64,000 bases of DNA from Bryobacterales bacterium (GTDB lineage Bacteria; Acidobacteriota; Terriglobia; Bryobacterales; Bryobacteraceae), in contig JAFAQY010000121.1 in assembly GCA_019261985.1 (NCBI GenBank), forward strand, positions 1 through 64,000, written 5' to 3'. Every line of letters starts with the position of its first letter. The first letter of the stretch is position 1. This document shows positions 35,857 through 45,147 of the stretch, piece after piece. The notes beneath the pieces are model-generated. The model was given only the letters and a program-made list of their open reading frames with translations, had not been told where the DNA came from and did no database searches. Both the position numbers and the translations under genes were made by a program.

Positions 35857-36348
35857 CTACCTCACTGTGTCGTCGATGCGGAAGCGCGCGATGCGATAAA
35901 CCTGCCGCAACGCCTCTGCATATTCCTCTTCGCGGCTGCACCGAAGCCGCCCGCGCAGCGCGCGCAAAATATCGTGCTTCGTGCTTCCTTTTACCGCGAA
36001 TAAGAATGGAAACCCGAAGTTATTACGATACTCGTTATTCAAGCACTGCAATTCTTCAAATTCCGGCTGAGTCAGGCGGTCCAGGCCCGCTCCGCCTTGC
36101 TCTGCCGCCGAGGCGCCGCTTACTCGCGCTCGCGTTCCCAAATCCGGATGCGCGCGCAGCAGCATGAGTTGTTCTTCATGCGAAGCCGCCTCGACCTGCT
36201 CGATCATACAGCGGTGAAGCACATCGACATCGGCGAACGGCCGTCTATCCCAAGCTCTCTCCGCAACCCAAGGCGAGTGCTCAAAAACCCAGCCAATGGC
36301 CTCAACGAAACCCTCGCGGTCCAGCGAGTTCAATTCGTCAATCGTCAT
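35857..36348 (-). CDS. uraD: OHCU decarboxylase
   Basis: Decarboxylates OHCU to (S)-allantoin. With the ATG at 36348 the protein is 163 residues, the usual size. MTIDELNSLDREGFVEAIGW is the family start, LLRAHPDLG holds the catalytic histidine, and FGFPFLFAVKG and RIARFRI follow. A start at 36408 is possible but adds 20 residues lying within guaD. The chosen start overlaps the guaD stop by 11 bases; 27 bases separate it from uricase. Confidence 0.93.
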   Translation of the reverse strand: MTIDELNSLDREGFVEAIGWVFEHSPWVAERAWDRRPFADVDVLHRCMIEQVEAASHEEQLMLLRAHPDLGTRARVSGASAAEQGGAGLDRLTQPEFEELQCLNNEYRNNFGFPFLFAVKGSTKHDILRALRGRLRCSREEEYAEALRQVYRIARFRIDDTVR

Positions 36349-37660
36349 CGGATCCGGCGCAATAGACTTTCGATCCCGCAACGCGGACTTCCCGTACGCA
36401 GGTGGCATCCCCGAGCGTAAATAGCGCCGCTAAAACGCGCTGGAGATCATCCGCTCGCTCGATCACCGCGGCAAGCGTACTGTTCTTCGGCGGTCGCAGA
36501 TAAACGAAATCGGCTGCCTTGCCCGGCGTGAAATCGCCGATCTCGTCTCCTAGGTTCAAAGCTTCCGCTCCTCCGCGAGTGGCAAGGTACAACAGATGCT
36601 CGGGATCGAGTGTGAAGCCTTCGGGCGCCAGGCGTTGCAGCAGATAAGCCTGCAAACCCTCCTTTAGTATTCCGAACCCTGTACCGGCGCCCACGTCCGT
36701 GCCGAGCGAGCACTGAACGCCCGCTTGAATGTGACGCCTAAGCGGAAAGAATCCGCTGCCTAGCGCGGCGTTGCTGCATGGACAGTGTGAGACGGCGGTT
36801 CCCGAGCCCGCCAGACGCTCCAGTTCCGCGTCCGAGCAATGCACATTATGCGCCATCACCGCGCCGCGGCCAGTTAAGCCGAAGCGATCGTAAACTCCGA
36901 GATAATCCTGCGCCCAGGGAAACAGCCGCGCGACTTCCTCTACCTCCCGGCGATTTTCATTCAGATGCGTTTGGAAACGGAGTCCCTCATGCTCGCGCAT
37001 CAAGGTTGTGCAGACTTCGAGCATCGCTTCCGAGCTTGAAAGAGCGAAGCGCGGAGTCACGGCGTACAGCAGGCGCGCCTGGCGGTGAAAACGGGCGATC
37101 AAGTCCGTGCAGTCTCGATATGCATGTTCGTGAGTCTGACGCAGCTCCGGCCGCAGCAGCCGGTCGGAAAGCACCATTCCGGAAACGATGCGCAAACCGG
37201 ACTGCAACCCTGCTTGGAACAAGGCCGCCGTAGCGCCGCCGAAGTGCGCGCCGAATACGAGGGCGGTCGTCGTCCCGTGCGAAACCAGCGCCCGCACGAA
37301 CCGGTGAGCCGTTTCGCACGCATACGAAAGCTCGGCCATGCGCGCTTCTTCCGGTAGAGCGAATTCCTCCAGCCAGGTCAACAGCTCTTTCCCTAGGCCG
37401 CCGAGCACGCGAAGCTGTGGAAAGTGAATATGCGTGTCGATTAATCCGGGCAACAGAAATCCGCCCCGCAGATCTGTAACCGTCGCGTCCGGATGAGCGG
37501 CTTGAAGCGCGGTATAGTCGCCGCAATCCAGAATTTTTCCTTGCTGGATAAAGAGCGCTCCGTCGGAAAATGCTTCCAGCGCCGCAGCTTCCAAGAACGG
37601 ATTCCGCGGGGTGTGAAACAGGGGCGCCCGCACAATTTCGCCCCGGACGGGAAACGTCAC
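36338..37660 (-). CDS. guaD: guanine deaminase
   Basis: Deaminates guanine to xanthine. The 440-residue amidohydrolase has the zinc ligands in LIDTHIHFPQ, FQTHLNENRREVEEV, MAHNVHCSD and SLGTDVGAG, and SHCPCSNAALGSG between them. These are the guanine-deaminase forms of the motifs. The start is GTG at 37660, overlapping the xdhB stop as GTGA. It brings guanine into the pathway at the level of the xanthine dehydrogenase encoded just upstream. Confidence 0.94.
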   Translation of the reverse strand: MTFPVRGEIVRAPLFHTPRNPFLEAAALEAFSDGALFIQQGKILDCGDYTALQAAHPDATVTDLRGGFLLPGLIDTHIHFPQLRVLGGLGKELLTWLEEFALPEEARMAELSYACETAHRFVRALVSHGTTTALVFGAHFGGATAALFQAGLQSGLRIVSGMVLSDRLLRPELRQTHEHAYRDCTDLIARFHRQARLLYAVTPRFALSSSEAMLEVCTTLMREHEGLRFQTHLNENRREVEEVARLFPWAQDYLGVYDRFGLTGRGAVMAHNVHCSDAELERLAGSGTAVSHCPCSNAALGSGFFPLRRHIQAGVQCSLGTDVGAGTGFGILKEGLQAYLLQRLAPEGFTLDPEHLLYLATRGGAEALNLGDEIGDFTPGKAADFVYLRPPKNSTLAAVIERADDLQRVLAALFTLGDATCVREVRVAGSKVYCAGSDDD

Positions 37661-39981
37661 CGATGGACGACTCCCGTAACGGCGCTCGCCACCTGCTGTT
37701 GTTCCCGCGCGCGGCGGATTGCGAAAAAGATACGCTCCGGGGTCGCCGGGCTTTGTAGCTCTACAGGTCCGCCGCTTCCGAACGCAGCGATCGCATCGCG
37801 GATCGCCTCGCGCACGGAGATGGCCAGCATTAACGGCGGCTCGCCGACGGCTTTACTGCCGAAGATTACATCCGGGTCTGCCGCGCGTTCGAGAAAATCG
37901 ACGTTGAAGATTTCCGGAACGTCGCACCAGGAGGGCACCTTGTACGTGGATGCACCCGCCGTTGCAAGCCGCCCTTGCGAGTCCCACAGTAGTTCCTCAA
38001 TCGTCAGCCATCCGGCGCCTTGAACGAACCCGCCCTCGATCTGCCCGCGATCGATCAGCGGCGATATGGAATCGCCCGCGTCTTCCAAAATATCGGCGCG
38101 CAATAGCCGGAAATCGCCCGTAAATGCGTCGACTTCGACCTCTGATACCGCGGCGCCGTAAACAAAATAGTGGAACGGCTTTCCCGACGCAGTTGCCGGG
38201 TTGTAATGGATTCCGGGAGTCCGGTAAAAGCCTTGCGCCACCAAAGGAACCCGCTGCCGGTAGGCATGCTCGCACAGCTTCGCGAAAGAAATCGCCTGCA
38301 ATTCCGAGCCTTGCTGAAATACTTCTCCATCGCAAAAGCAGACCTTGCCGGCCTCGCAGCCCAAGATCGCAGCCGCAACTGGCGTGAGTCTGTCTTTGAT
38401 TAGTGTGCATGCGTCCAGCACAGCGGCGCCGTTCAGATCTGTCCCGGCCGATGCCGCGGTTGCGGAAGTATTGGGCAGCTTATCGGTGCGCGCGGGCATC
38501 ATGCGCACCGAAGTCAATGGAACGCCCAGGCACTCCGCCGCGATCTGGCGGATTTTCGTGTATAACCCCTGGCCCATCTCCGTTCCGCCGTGATTCACCT
38601 GGACGCTGCCATCGCGATAAATAAGGACCAACGCTTCGGCTTGATTGAAGAACGTGGCGGTGAAAGATATGCCGAATTTCACCGGCGTGATCGCAAGGCC
38701 CCGTTTCGTGTGGATGGTTTGAGCATTGCTCGCCGCGATTTCCGCCCGGCGCGCGCCAAAATCGCTCGATTCCTTCAGCCGACTCCAGATGGTTTCAATC
38801 CGCCCGGCATCCTTGACCATCTGTCCGTAGTGCGTCGTATCCCCTTCCCGATAAAAATTTCGCTCGCGCACAATTTCGGGGCAAAGACCAAGGCGGCGCG
38901 CGGCCTGGTCCAAAATCTCTTCAATCACCACCATTCCTTGCGGGCCGCCAAATCCGCGGAATGCGGTCTGTGACGTCTTGTGAGTCCGGCAAATGTAGCC
39001 CTTTAATTCGACCGCCCGAAGAAGATAGGCATTGTCCACATGAAACAGGGCGCGGGACATTACCGGCTCCGATAGATCCAGGCTCCAGCCGCCGTCGGAA
39101 TAAAGTGAAATTGCAACGCCCTCAATGCGCCCATCTTCCCGGAAACCCGCGTGGTAGCGCGCGAGGAATGGGTGGCGTTTGCCGGTAAGCGCCATATCCA
39201 GCGCGCGCGTCAGGCGGACTCGCACTGGCCTTCGAATCTTCCACGCTCCCAGCGCGGCGATTGCAGCGAAAGCATTGGCCTGCACTTCCTTCCCACCGAA
39301 TGCGCCGCCCATGCGCAGGCATTCAACCGTAACTTGATTTCGAGAAACACCCAAAGCACGAGCCACCACCTCTTGTGTTTCCGTTGGATGTTGCGTGGAG
39401 GACTGGATCGCGATTCCGCCGCTTTCGTCCAGCCAAGCGATGGCGCATTGCGTCTCCAAATAAAAGTGCTCCTGGCCGCCAATAAACAGCTCGCCTGAGA
39501 ATCGTAAAGCGCTTCGCTCGATAACGGATACATCTCCGCGCGACATCTTTATCGGACCTGAAAGAAAGCTACCGGCTTCAATGGCTTCTTCAATGGTGAG
39601 AATGGGCGCGAGCGGCCCGTACTCCGCGCGCGCCAGCTCGGCTCCGCGCCGGGCAGCTTCGAGCGATTCCCCGAGCACCCACGCCACCGGCTGCCCGTGG
39701 AACATCACCTCCGTTGGGAACAGCGGCTCGTCGCGCCGGTTCGAACCCGAGTCGGCTTCGCCGGGCGCGTCGGCGCCGGTCAGGACGGTGACAACTCCCG
39801 GCTGTTTGAGCGCCTCCGAAAAATCCAACGCTTTCACTGCCGCGTATGCATGTGGAGCGCACACCGGCCACGCGTGTAGCAGCCCGGGAAACCGCCGGCA
39901 AAGATCGTCTGTATAAAGAGCGGAGCCAGTGACGTGATCACGCGCGCTCTCGTGTGGTTCCGGCCGGCCTGCGATCTTCAT
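37657..39981 (-). CDS. xdhB: xanthine dehydrogenase, molybdopterin subunit
   Basis: The catalytic subunit that oxidises hypoxanthine and xanthine to urate. The ATG at 39981 overlaps the xdhA stop (ATGA) and gives 774 residues. Motifs are GGAFGGKEVQANAF, with the Glu that contacts purine in true xanthine dehydrogenases, TAFRGFGGPQG, with the second purine-binding Arg, GGTEMGQGLYTK for molybdopterin, and GSKAVGEPPLML, with the catalytic Glu. These substrate residues favour xanthine over aldehydes. A maturation factor (XdhC) is not seen nearby. Confidence 0.95.
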   Translation of the reverse strand: MKIAGRPEPHESARDHVTGSALYTDDLCRRFPGLLHAWPVCAPHAYAAVKALDFSEALKQPGVVTVLTGADAPGEADSGSNRRDEPLFPTEVMFHGQPVAWVLGESLEAARRGAELARAEYGPLAPILTIEEAIEAGSFLSGPIKMSRGDVSVIERSALRFSGELFIGGQEHFYLETQCAIAWLDESGGIAIQSSTQHPTETQEVVARALGVSRNQVTVECLRMGGAFGGKEVQANAFAAIAALGAWKIRRPVRVRLTRALDMALTGKRHPFLARYHAGFREDGRIEGVAISLYSDGGWSLDLSEPVMSRALFHVDNAYLLRAVELKGYICRTHKTSQTAFRGFGGPQGMVVIEEILDQAARRLGLCPEIVRERNFYREGDTTHYGQMVKDAGRIETIWSRLKESSDFGARRAEIAASNAQTIHTKRGLAITPVKFGISFTATFFNQAEALVLIYRDGSVQVNHGGTEMGQGLYTKIRQIAAECLGVPLTSVRMMPARTDKLPNTSATAASAGTDLNGAAVLDACTLIKDRLTPVAAAILGCEAGKVCFCDGEVFQQGSELQAISFAKLCEHAYRQRVPLVAQGFYRTPGIHYNPATASGKPFHYFVYGAAVSEVEVDAFTGDFRLLRADILEDAGDSISPLIDRGQIEGGFVQGAGWLTIEELLWDSQGRLATAGASTYKVPSWCDVPEIFNVDFLERAADPDVIFGSKAVGEPPLMLAISVREAIRDAIAAFGSGGPVELQSPATPERIFFAIRRAREQQQVASAVTGVVHR

Positions 39982-41390
39982 GCGGCAGCCTCTTGATATT
40001 CCCAACAAAACTTTTCAATCAGAGAGTTGGCGATCTCACGGCGGTATTCGGCAGATCCACGGTGATCGCCGATCGGATTCAGCGCATTTTCAAGAGCCGA
40101 TTGCACGCGCTTGATAGTGGCTTTGTTCCAGCGCTCTCCCAAAATAGCTTCCTCCGCCGCGTAGATTCGCAGCGGCGTGGCCGCCACTCCCCCGAAGGCG
40201 AAGCGCGCCCGAGTAACGCGACCGTTTAAGTCCAGGTCGGCCGCGAATCCGGCCGCTACGGTGCTGATATCATCCATACGGCGCTTGGCGACTTTATAGA
40301 ACCGGCTATACGCCGGCAGAGGCTTCGGAATCTCGATGGCCACGATCAGCTCGCCCGGTTCCAATACGGAGTGGCGGTAGCCCGTAAAAAACGACGTCAG
40401 CGGAATCGTCCGCGCGGCGCGCGCGCTTGTCAGGCGAACGCTCGCGTCCAGCGCGAGAAGCATCGGCGCTCCGTCTCCAATGGGCGAAGCAGTCGCAAGA
40501 TTGCCTCCCAGAGTCGCGGAATTGCGCAGCGGAGGCGAGGCAAAAAGCGGCAGCCATTGCCCGAATATTCCGGGCGCGTTTTGCCATTGCAACGCGATGT
40601 CCGTAAGCGGCAGCGCTCCACCGATCCCCACATACTCTGCTGTGTCCGAAAACTCGCGCAAGTCCGGTACAGCCTCCAAGCTCACCAGATGCGGCCAGCG
40701 GCGAAATCGCAAATTCGACTCCACGCCCAGGTCGGTCGCGCCGGCGATCCACCGCACTTGGGGATCTTCCGCAGCGATCGATAAGCAGCGCGCCAGTGTT
40801 GTTGGCCGCTCGAACTGCTGCCCGTCGCTTTGGTAATTAAAGTTCAGCAGTGGCTGCGGCGGCTGCGAAAGCCGGTCTCGAAAGTATCCCGGCGGCGGAG
40901 CGCCTAACGATCTGGCGGCATCGCCGATCGGGCGATAGCCCGTACAGCGGCACAAATTTCCCGCGAGCGCATGCGGGTCGCAGGACCCGGTGCGTTCCGG
41001 ACGATACTGTTCGGCAAACAGACTAACCACGAATCCCGGCGTGCAGTATCCGCATTGCGACCCTCCCGCCGCCGCCATCGCCCGCTGTGCCTCGGCGAGT
41101 TCGCCGTTTTCCGCCAGCGCCTCCACCGTGTATATCTCGCGCCCGCCCGCCATCGGCGCTAGCATCAAGCAACTGTTGATCGCTTGATACCTGCATCCCC
41201 CCTCCCGCGCCGCGACATCCAGGACCATGCAGGCCCCGCACTCGCCTTCCGCGCAGCCCTCCTTCGCTCCCGTGAGGCCGTAGTCGCGCAAAACATCGAG
41301 CAGCGTGGTTTGCGTACCGGCATTCTCAATCGAAGCCGGCTGCCCGTTCAGCAGAAATTGTATTGAGTTGGTAATCGGTTCCGCGGTCAC
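39978..41390 (-). CDS. xdhA: xanthine dehydrogenase, FeS-FAD subunit
   Basis: The electron-transfer subunit, 470 residues. The first 2Fe-2S cluster is held by Cys46, 51, 54 and 74 (EGCAEGECGAC...C), the second by Cys113, 116, 147 and 149 (QCGYCTPGF...CRCTG). The FAD domain has IAGATDLGV and NSATLGGNLATASPIGD. It begins with GTG at 41390; no better ATG is available. It is the first gene of the ten-gene purine operon, 62 nt after the methyltransferase gene on the same strand, so the operon may start there or at a promoter in that gap. Confidence 0.94.
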   Translation of the reverse strand: MTAEPITNSIQFLLNGQPASIENAGTQTTLLDVLRDYGLTGAKEGCAEGECGACMVLDVAAREGGCRYQAINSCLMLAPMAGGREIYTVEALAENGELAEAQRAMAAAGGSQCGYCTPGFVVSLFAEQYRPERTGSCDPHALAGNLCRCTGYRPIGDAARSLGAPPPGYFRDRLSQPPQPLLNFNYQSDGQQFERPTTLARCLSIAAEDPQVRWIAGATDLGVESNLRFRRWPHLVSLEAVPDLREFSDTAEYVGIGGALPLTDIALQWQNAPGIFGQWLPLFASPPLRNSATLGGNLATASPIGDGAPMLLALDASVRLTSARAARTIPLTSFFTGYRHSVLEPGELIVAIEIPKPLPAYSRFYKVAKRRMDDISTVAAGFAADLDLNGRVTRARFAFGGVAATPLRIYAAEEAILGERWNKATIKRVQSALENALNPIGDHRGSAEYRREIANSLIEKFCWEYQEAAA

Positions 41391-41452
41391 ATCTCACCAC
41401 TTATGAAACCGCTAGCCTCGCGAAGCAGGTGTCCCAAACGGACGCATACACT

Positions 41453-42127
41453 TCATGATTGGCAGCTAACAACAAGGTCGTCGCTATAGCGCAAGCCGCG
41501 CAAGATACCGCCGGAGATCGCCTGCCAGCTCACGAGAAGTTTCGGTACCATCCCCGATCTGCTGTAGCTGAAACGTAGATGTCGAAATCCGGCAAAACGC
41601 AAAATCTTTTCAAAATCGCTTCGAACCAGCGTCGTCAAATTAATGCTGGTAACAAAATGACCACGCATCACCAGCGATATGAGCCTACGCCAATTTTCAT
41701 TATTGGGAGTCGTCAGGATTGCCGTTCCTCCAGGGCGCAACACTCGATGCAGTTCGCGTGCGAACGCATACGGGTTCTCAAGATACTCAATTAGACCTAA
41801 GCAGGTAACTACATCGAACGAATGCGCGGGACAAGCGATCGGCTGATTTAAATCCGCATGCTGCCACTGCACATGTGGAGGAAGGTCCGGCGGCCGCTCC
41901 ATAAGATCGAATGCGGTAATTGATGAGAAACGATGCATTTCGAGAAACGAGCGGATCACGTCCCCCTTACCGGCGCCGATATCGGCTACAGCGCCTCGAA
42001 GATCCAATTCCCGGATGAGTTCGAACACCGTCGTGCGAAGATCGTTGCCGCTAGTGCCGCCGCTAGCATCGGCGATTTTTCTCCTCCTCGCGCCCAACTG
42101 CATCGGCCCAAAATCTTGAATCTGCAT
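41453..42127 (-). CDS. class I SAM-dependent methyltransferase
   Basis: A 224-residue protein. The SAM loop is AVADIGAGKGDVI, followed by DVVTCLGLIEYLENPYAFAR and HRVLRPGGTAILTTPNNENW, the motif order of UbiE/Methyltransf-11 enzymes. The substrate is unknown. I chose the ATG at 42127; the longer frame to 42262 is translated from a palindromic repeat (its first residues MLKHPLRAEA come from it). It is on the strand of the purine operon but has no evident link to it. Confidence 0.8.
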   Translation of the reverse strand: MQIQDFGPMQLGARRRKIADASGGTSGNDLRTTVFELIRELDLRGAVADIGAGKGDVIRSFLEMHRFSSITAFDLMERPPDLPPHVQWQHADLNQPIACPAHSFDVVTCLGLIEYLENPYAFARELHRVLRPGGTAILTTPNNENWRRLISLVMRGHFVTSINLTTLVRSDFEKILRFAGFRHLRFSYSRSGMVPKLLVSWQAISGGILRGLRYSDDLVVSCQS

Positions 42128-42222
42128 TTGGCTTTCTTTAACCCGCGATTGGGACCGTTCCCGGCAAAGGGGCCGATACGGTCGGTAGTGTAACACACGG
42201 CGCAGATGCTGGCCGGTGCCAG

Positions 42223-42279
42223 GGTGGAGCGGGGCTTCAGCCCGCAACGGGTGCTTCAGCACCCGCCGGTGCTGGGGCT
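42223..42279 (+). repeat. family-2 palindromic repeat
   Basis: Begins GGTGGAGCGGGGCTTCAGCC, then a GGGTGCTTCAGCACCC palindrome, and ends near GCTGGGGCT. It matches the units at 20004, 46953 and 51022. It lies between the divergent methyltransferase and xylanase genes. The rest of that gap (42128-42415) holds no gene; a promoter for each side is expected. Confidence 0.8.
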
Positions 42280-42415
42280 AACTAGAACCGCCAACTACCT
42301 TAGTTGCGGCCAAATCGGCTCGATCGAGATCAGTTCGATCTCGTCACTGCGTGCTCTCCTGTCGGACGGCGTAGTGCGAGGCCTGAGCATAATAGTACGT
42401 TTGGGTTCAGCTTCA

Positions 42416-43495
42416 ATGCCACCACTCTTGCTGTCAGCGCAGAGTAAGAATGTCGCATGTCCGCTCTGTCTGGTTTTCAGTGTCGCCGCCATGCTTTCCG
42501 CGCAATCGCTCCGCGAGCTAGGCGACGCACGCGGCGTTCACGTGGGTTCCGCGGTTAACCCGTCCCACTTGGCAGAACCTGAATATTCGGCCACCCTCGC
42601 AAAAGAGTTTAGCCAAATCGAGCCGGAGAACGCGATGAAATTCGGCCCCATTCATCCCGCCCCGGGGAACTACAACTTTGGCCCGGCCGACGAGGTTGCA
42701 CAGTTTGCCCGCTCCCACAACCAGCTCCTTCGCGGAGCCGTGCTGGTATGGCACAACCAGAACCCTTCCTGGGTTACCGGCGGAAAACACACCCCTGAGC
42801 AACTTTCCTCGATACTGCGCGACCACATCGCTGCCGTGGTGGGGCACTACGCCGGTCAGGTTTACGCATGGGACGTGGTCAACGAAGCTTTTACCGCCGG
42901 CGGCAAGCTCCGCAGCACCATCTGGTACGACTCGCCTGGTATCGGCCTGAGCGGCACTGGCTACGTGGAGCAAGCTTTCCGCTGGGCGCGCTCCGCGGAC
43001 CCGAAAGCGCTTCTGTTCTACAACGACTATGAGACCGAGACCATCAATTCGAAATCGGATGCCGTTTACGCCATGGCGCGGGATTTCAAATCCCGGGGAG
43101 TCCCGATCGACGGCATCGGTTTTCAGATGCACTTGACCAGAGAAACCGAACGGGTTGGCCGCATGGAGGCAAACATCCGCCGCTTTACGGCCTTGGGTCT
43201 ACAGGTGCAGATTACAGAACTCGACGTGCGTCTTCCACTCGACTCCGGCAACCTTGCCTCGCCGCGGGCTCTTGCCAGGCAGGCCAAGATTTATCGACAA
43301 ATCGTGGAGCTCTGCCTTAAGTTCAAACAGTGCACGGCGGTCCAGACCTGGGGCTTCACGGACAAGTATTCCTGGATTCCACGAACATATCCCGGAAAGG
43401 GAGACGCGCTCCCATTCGATTCCGGCTATAAGCCAAAGCCCGCCTACGAAGGAATAGTCGCGGCATTCAAATCGCGCCGCCCTAAGCAGCCCTAA
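42416..43495 (+). CDS. GH10 endo-1,4-beta-xylanase, secreted
   Basis: Cleaves the xylan backbone outside the cell. With the ATG at 42416 the protein is 359 residues with a signal peptide ending near AAMLSAQ (about residue 30). The GH10 motifs are complete: NAMKFGPIHP (72-81), VWHNQNPSWV, the acid/base Glu157 in AWDVVNEAFT, FYNDYETE, GIGFQMHL and the nucleophile Glu268 in VQITELDVRLP. TWGFTDKYSWIP is the C-terminal tryptophan motif. No carbohydrate-binding module is attached. The start is uncertain by some codons, since no strong ribosome-binding site is seen. Confidence 0.92.
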   Translation: MPPLLLSAQSKNVACPLCLVFSVAAMLSAQSLRELGDARGVHVGSAVNPSHLAEPEYSATLAKEFSQIEPENAMKFGPIHPAPGNYNFGPADEVAQFARSHNQLLRGAVLVWHNQNPSWVTGGKHTPEQLSSILRDHIAAVVGHYAGQVYAWDVVNEAFTAGGKLRSTIWYDSPGIGLSGTGYVEQAFRWARSADPKALLFYNDYETETINSKSDAVYAMARDFKSRGVPIDGIGFQMHLTRETERVGRMEANIRRFTALGLQVQITELDVRLPLDSGNLASPRALARQAKIYRQIVELCLKFKQCTAVQTWGFTDKYSWIPRTYPGKGDALPFDSGYKPKPAYEGIVAAFKSRRPKQP

Positions 43496-43845
43496 GCCGC
43501 GGCGCCGGCTCGCCGGGCCGATCAACGCCGTGTTACGCCGCTAGATGAATGAAGATATCCCGCCTAGCCGGCGCCGGCACCCAACCAGACCAGCGCGATG
43601 AAGGGCGGTGCACCCCTTGGGTGAGACAAACAGTCAAGAGACAGTTGACCGTTCGCTGCTTTTCCGTTGAGCGGGCGAACGGGTTAATCCATAATGAGCC
43701 TACCGGCATCGGAAGCGATAGAGCTCTGCTGGGATGCAACTCGAGCGACCGGTGCCGCGGCCGGGGCGGCAGCCAGACTGCCGCCCCACGCACGCGAAAG
43801 CAAAATGCCCCATTCTGGCGGAAAAAAGCGGAAAAATCCCGGGGG

Positions 43846-43866
43846 CTTGGGGGCGGAGCCCCCAAG
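43846..43866. terminator. strong hairpin downstream of the IS3 transposase
   Basis: CTTGGGGGC GGA GCCCCCAAG: a perfect nine-base stem with a three-base loop, 36 bases beyond the transposase stop inside the element. No U-run follows on the minus strand, so it is either an atypical terminator or a structure with another role. A second small hairpin (GGCGGCAG...CTGCCGCC) lies further toward the left end. Confidence 0.5.
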
Positions 43867-43901
43867 TAACGAGACGCGAAGCCGCCGCAAGACCACCTGG
43901 C

Positions 43902-45077
43902 TCATGCATGCACCTCGGGTTGCCGTTCGAAGCTGGCCGGTGGTTGGTAACCCAACGCGGAATGAAGGCGCTGCCGATTGTAGACGGTTTCCAGGAAGCG
44001 ACCGATTTGCGAACGGACGTCCTCCAGATCGCGATATTCCGAACGGTAGACCTCTTCGGACTTCAGCGTTTTCATGAAAGCTTCGGCTCGGGCATTGTCC
44101 CAGGGCGTGCCGCGCCGGCTCATGCTGATGGAGATGCCGCGCGCCTCCAGCAAACTCGTGTAGTCGTGCGAGGCGTACTGCATCCCTTGATCGGAATGAT
44201 GGACTAGTCCGCGCCGTATGCGGCGACAGCTTAACGCCATGCGCAAAGCGGCCACGGCCAGTTCCGCTTGCCAGGTGCGATCTAAAGCCCACCCGATCAC
44301 GCGACGCGAGTGGGCGTCCAAAATCACCGCCAAATACATGAACTCCCAACGCAGCCGCACGTACGTGAGATCCGCCACCCAGAGCTGATCGATTCCGCTG
44401 AGCGTCATCTCCCGCGCCAAGTTCGGATACACGGCCAAGCTGTGTCTGGAATCGGTGGTCAGAACGAATTTCCGCCGCCGCACGCACAACAGATTGTCCT
44501 GGCGCATCATCCGCAACACCCGCTTGTGGTTCACCGCGTGCCCTTGCCGCCGCAGCTCCGCGGCGATGCGCCGGTAGCCGTAAACCGGATGCGCCAGAGC
44601 GATCTTGTGGATCAGATCGCGTGTTTCCATGTCCGTGGCCCGGGGATCGCTCCTTCGCCGAAAGCGGTAAAACCCCGCCCGGCTCACGCGCGCCCATTCG
44701 CATAACCCATCGGTGGGCAGCATGGGCGCTTTCATCGCTTCCTCGATTTGCGGCGTAGAGCGTATCGCGCCATTTGCGCCTTCCCGCCGGCGTTGTTCCT
44801 CGAAGCACCGCAAGGCTTTTTTTAAAAAATCGTTCTCCATGGTGAGTTGGCCGATTTTGCGTTCCAACTCCGCCTCCCGGCTGTCGGCGACGATCGCCTT
44901 GCCCATGCCCGGGAAAGCCGCTGTCGGATTGGCCCGATACTCCTGCCGCCAGCGGTGTAGCGCGTTCGGGCTGACCTCCAGGTCGCGGGCAACTCTTCCT
45001 ACCGGCTGTCCGGATTCCAGCAGCCGGATGGCCGAAAGTTTGAACTCACGCGTAAAGCTTCTTCGAGACAATTCCAT
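43902..45077 (-). CDS. IS3-family transposase, OrfA and OrfB in one frame
   Basis: A 391-residue protein. The N-terminal helix-turn-helix (SFTREFKLSAIRLLESG, DLEVSPNALHRWRQEY) and coiled coil (REAELERKIGQLTMENDFLKK, broken here at LTMENDFLKK) equal OrfA; the rest equals OrfB. The DDE residues are in WVADLTYVRL, VHHSDQGMQYAS and PWDNARAEAFMKTLKSE. Most IS3 elements join these halves by a -1 frameshift on an A-rich slippery run. Here a T6A7G run on the minus strand (+ strand 44817-44829) sits at the junction, but the frame is continuous. A +1 shift there would stop after about 28 codons, the length of a normal OrfA end. Confidence 0.93.
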   Translation of the reverse strand: MELSRRSFTREFKLSAIRLLESGQPVGRVARDLEVSPNALHRWRQEYRANPTAAFPGMGKAIVADSREAELERKIGQLTMENDFLKKALRCFEEQRRREGANGAIRSTPQIEEAMKAPMLPTDGLCEWARVSRAGFYRFRRRSDPRATDMETRDLIHKIALAHPVYGYRRIAAELRRQGHAVNHKRVLRMMRQDNLLCVRRRKFVLTTDSRHSLAVYPNLAREMTLSGIDQLWVADLTYVRLRWEFMYLAVILDAHSRRVIGWALDRTWQAELAVAALRMALSCRRIRRGLVHHSDQGMQYASHDYTSLLEARGISISMSRRGTPWDNARAEAFMKTLKSEEVYRSEYRDLEDVRSQIGRFLETVYNRQRLHSALGYQPPASFERQPEVHA

Positions 45078-45147
45078 CGCTCCTTACTCCATTGAATGAA
45101 ATTTGTCTGTTGACTGCGTGTCTCACTTTTGGCGTGCACTCCAAAGA

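Larger units (their letters stand above)
43622..45125 (-). mobile_element. IS3-family insertion sequence, about 1.5 kb
   Basis: The ends are inverted repeats of 22 bp with three mismatches: TGAGACAAACAGTCAA... at 43622-43643 and the inverse of TGAGACACGCAGTCAA... at 45104-45125. The element begins TG and ends CA, as IS3 members do. It carries one transposase gene (minus strand, starting 27 nt inside the right end) and about 260 bp of non-coding DNA at its left end. The flanks (GGG and CTT) show no target duplication, so it may be old or rearranged. It sits between the xylanase gene and a tandem palindromic repeat array. Confidence 0.85.

Noticed and set aside
42206-42415. N-terminal extension of the xylanase
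   Set aside because: The extra residues are translated partly from a family-2 palindromic repeat and lie in front of a good signal peptide.
43684-44808. 374-codon minus-strand frame within the IS3 element
   Set aside because: It is the -1 frame of the transposase, very rich in Arg, Gly and Ser and without domain motifs. The transposase frame explains the region.
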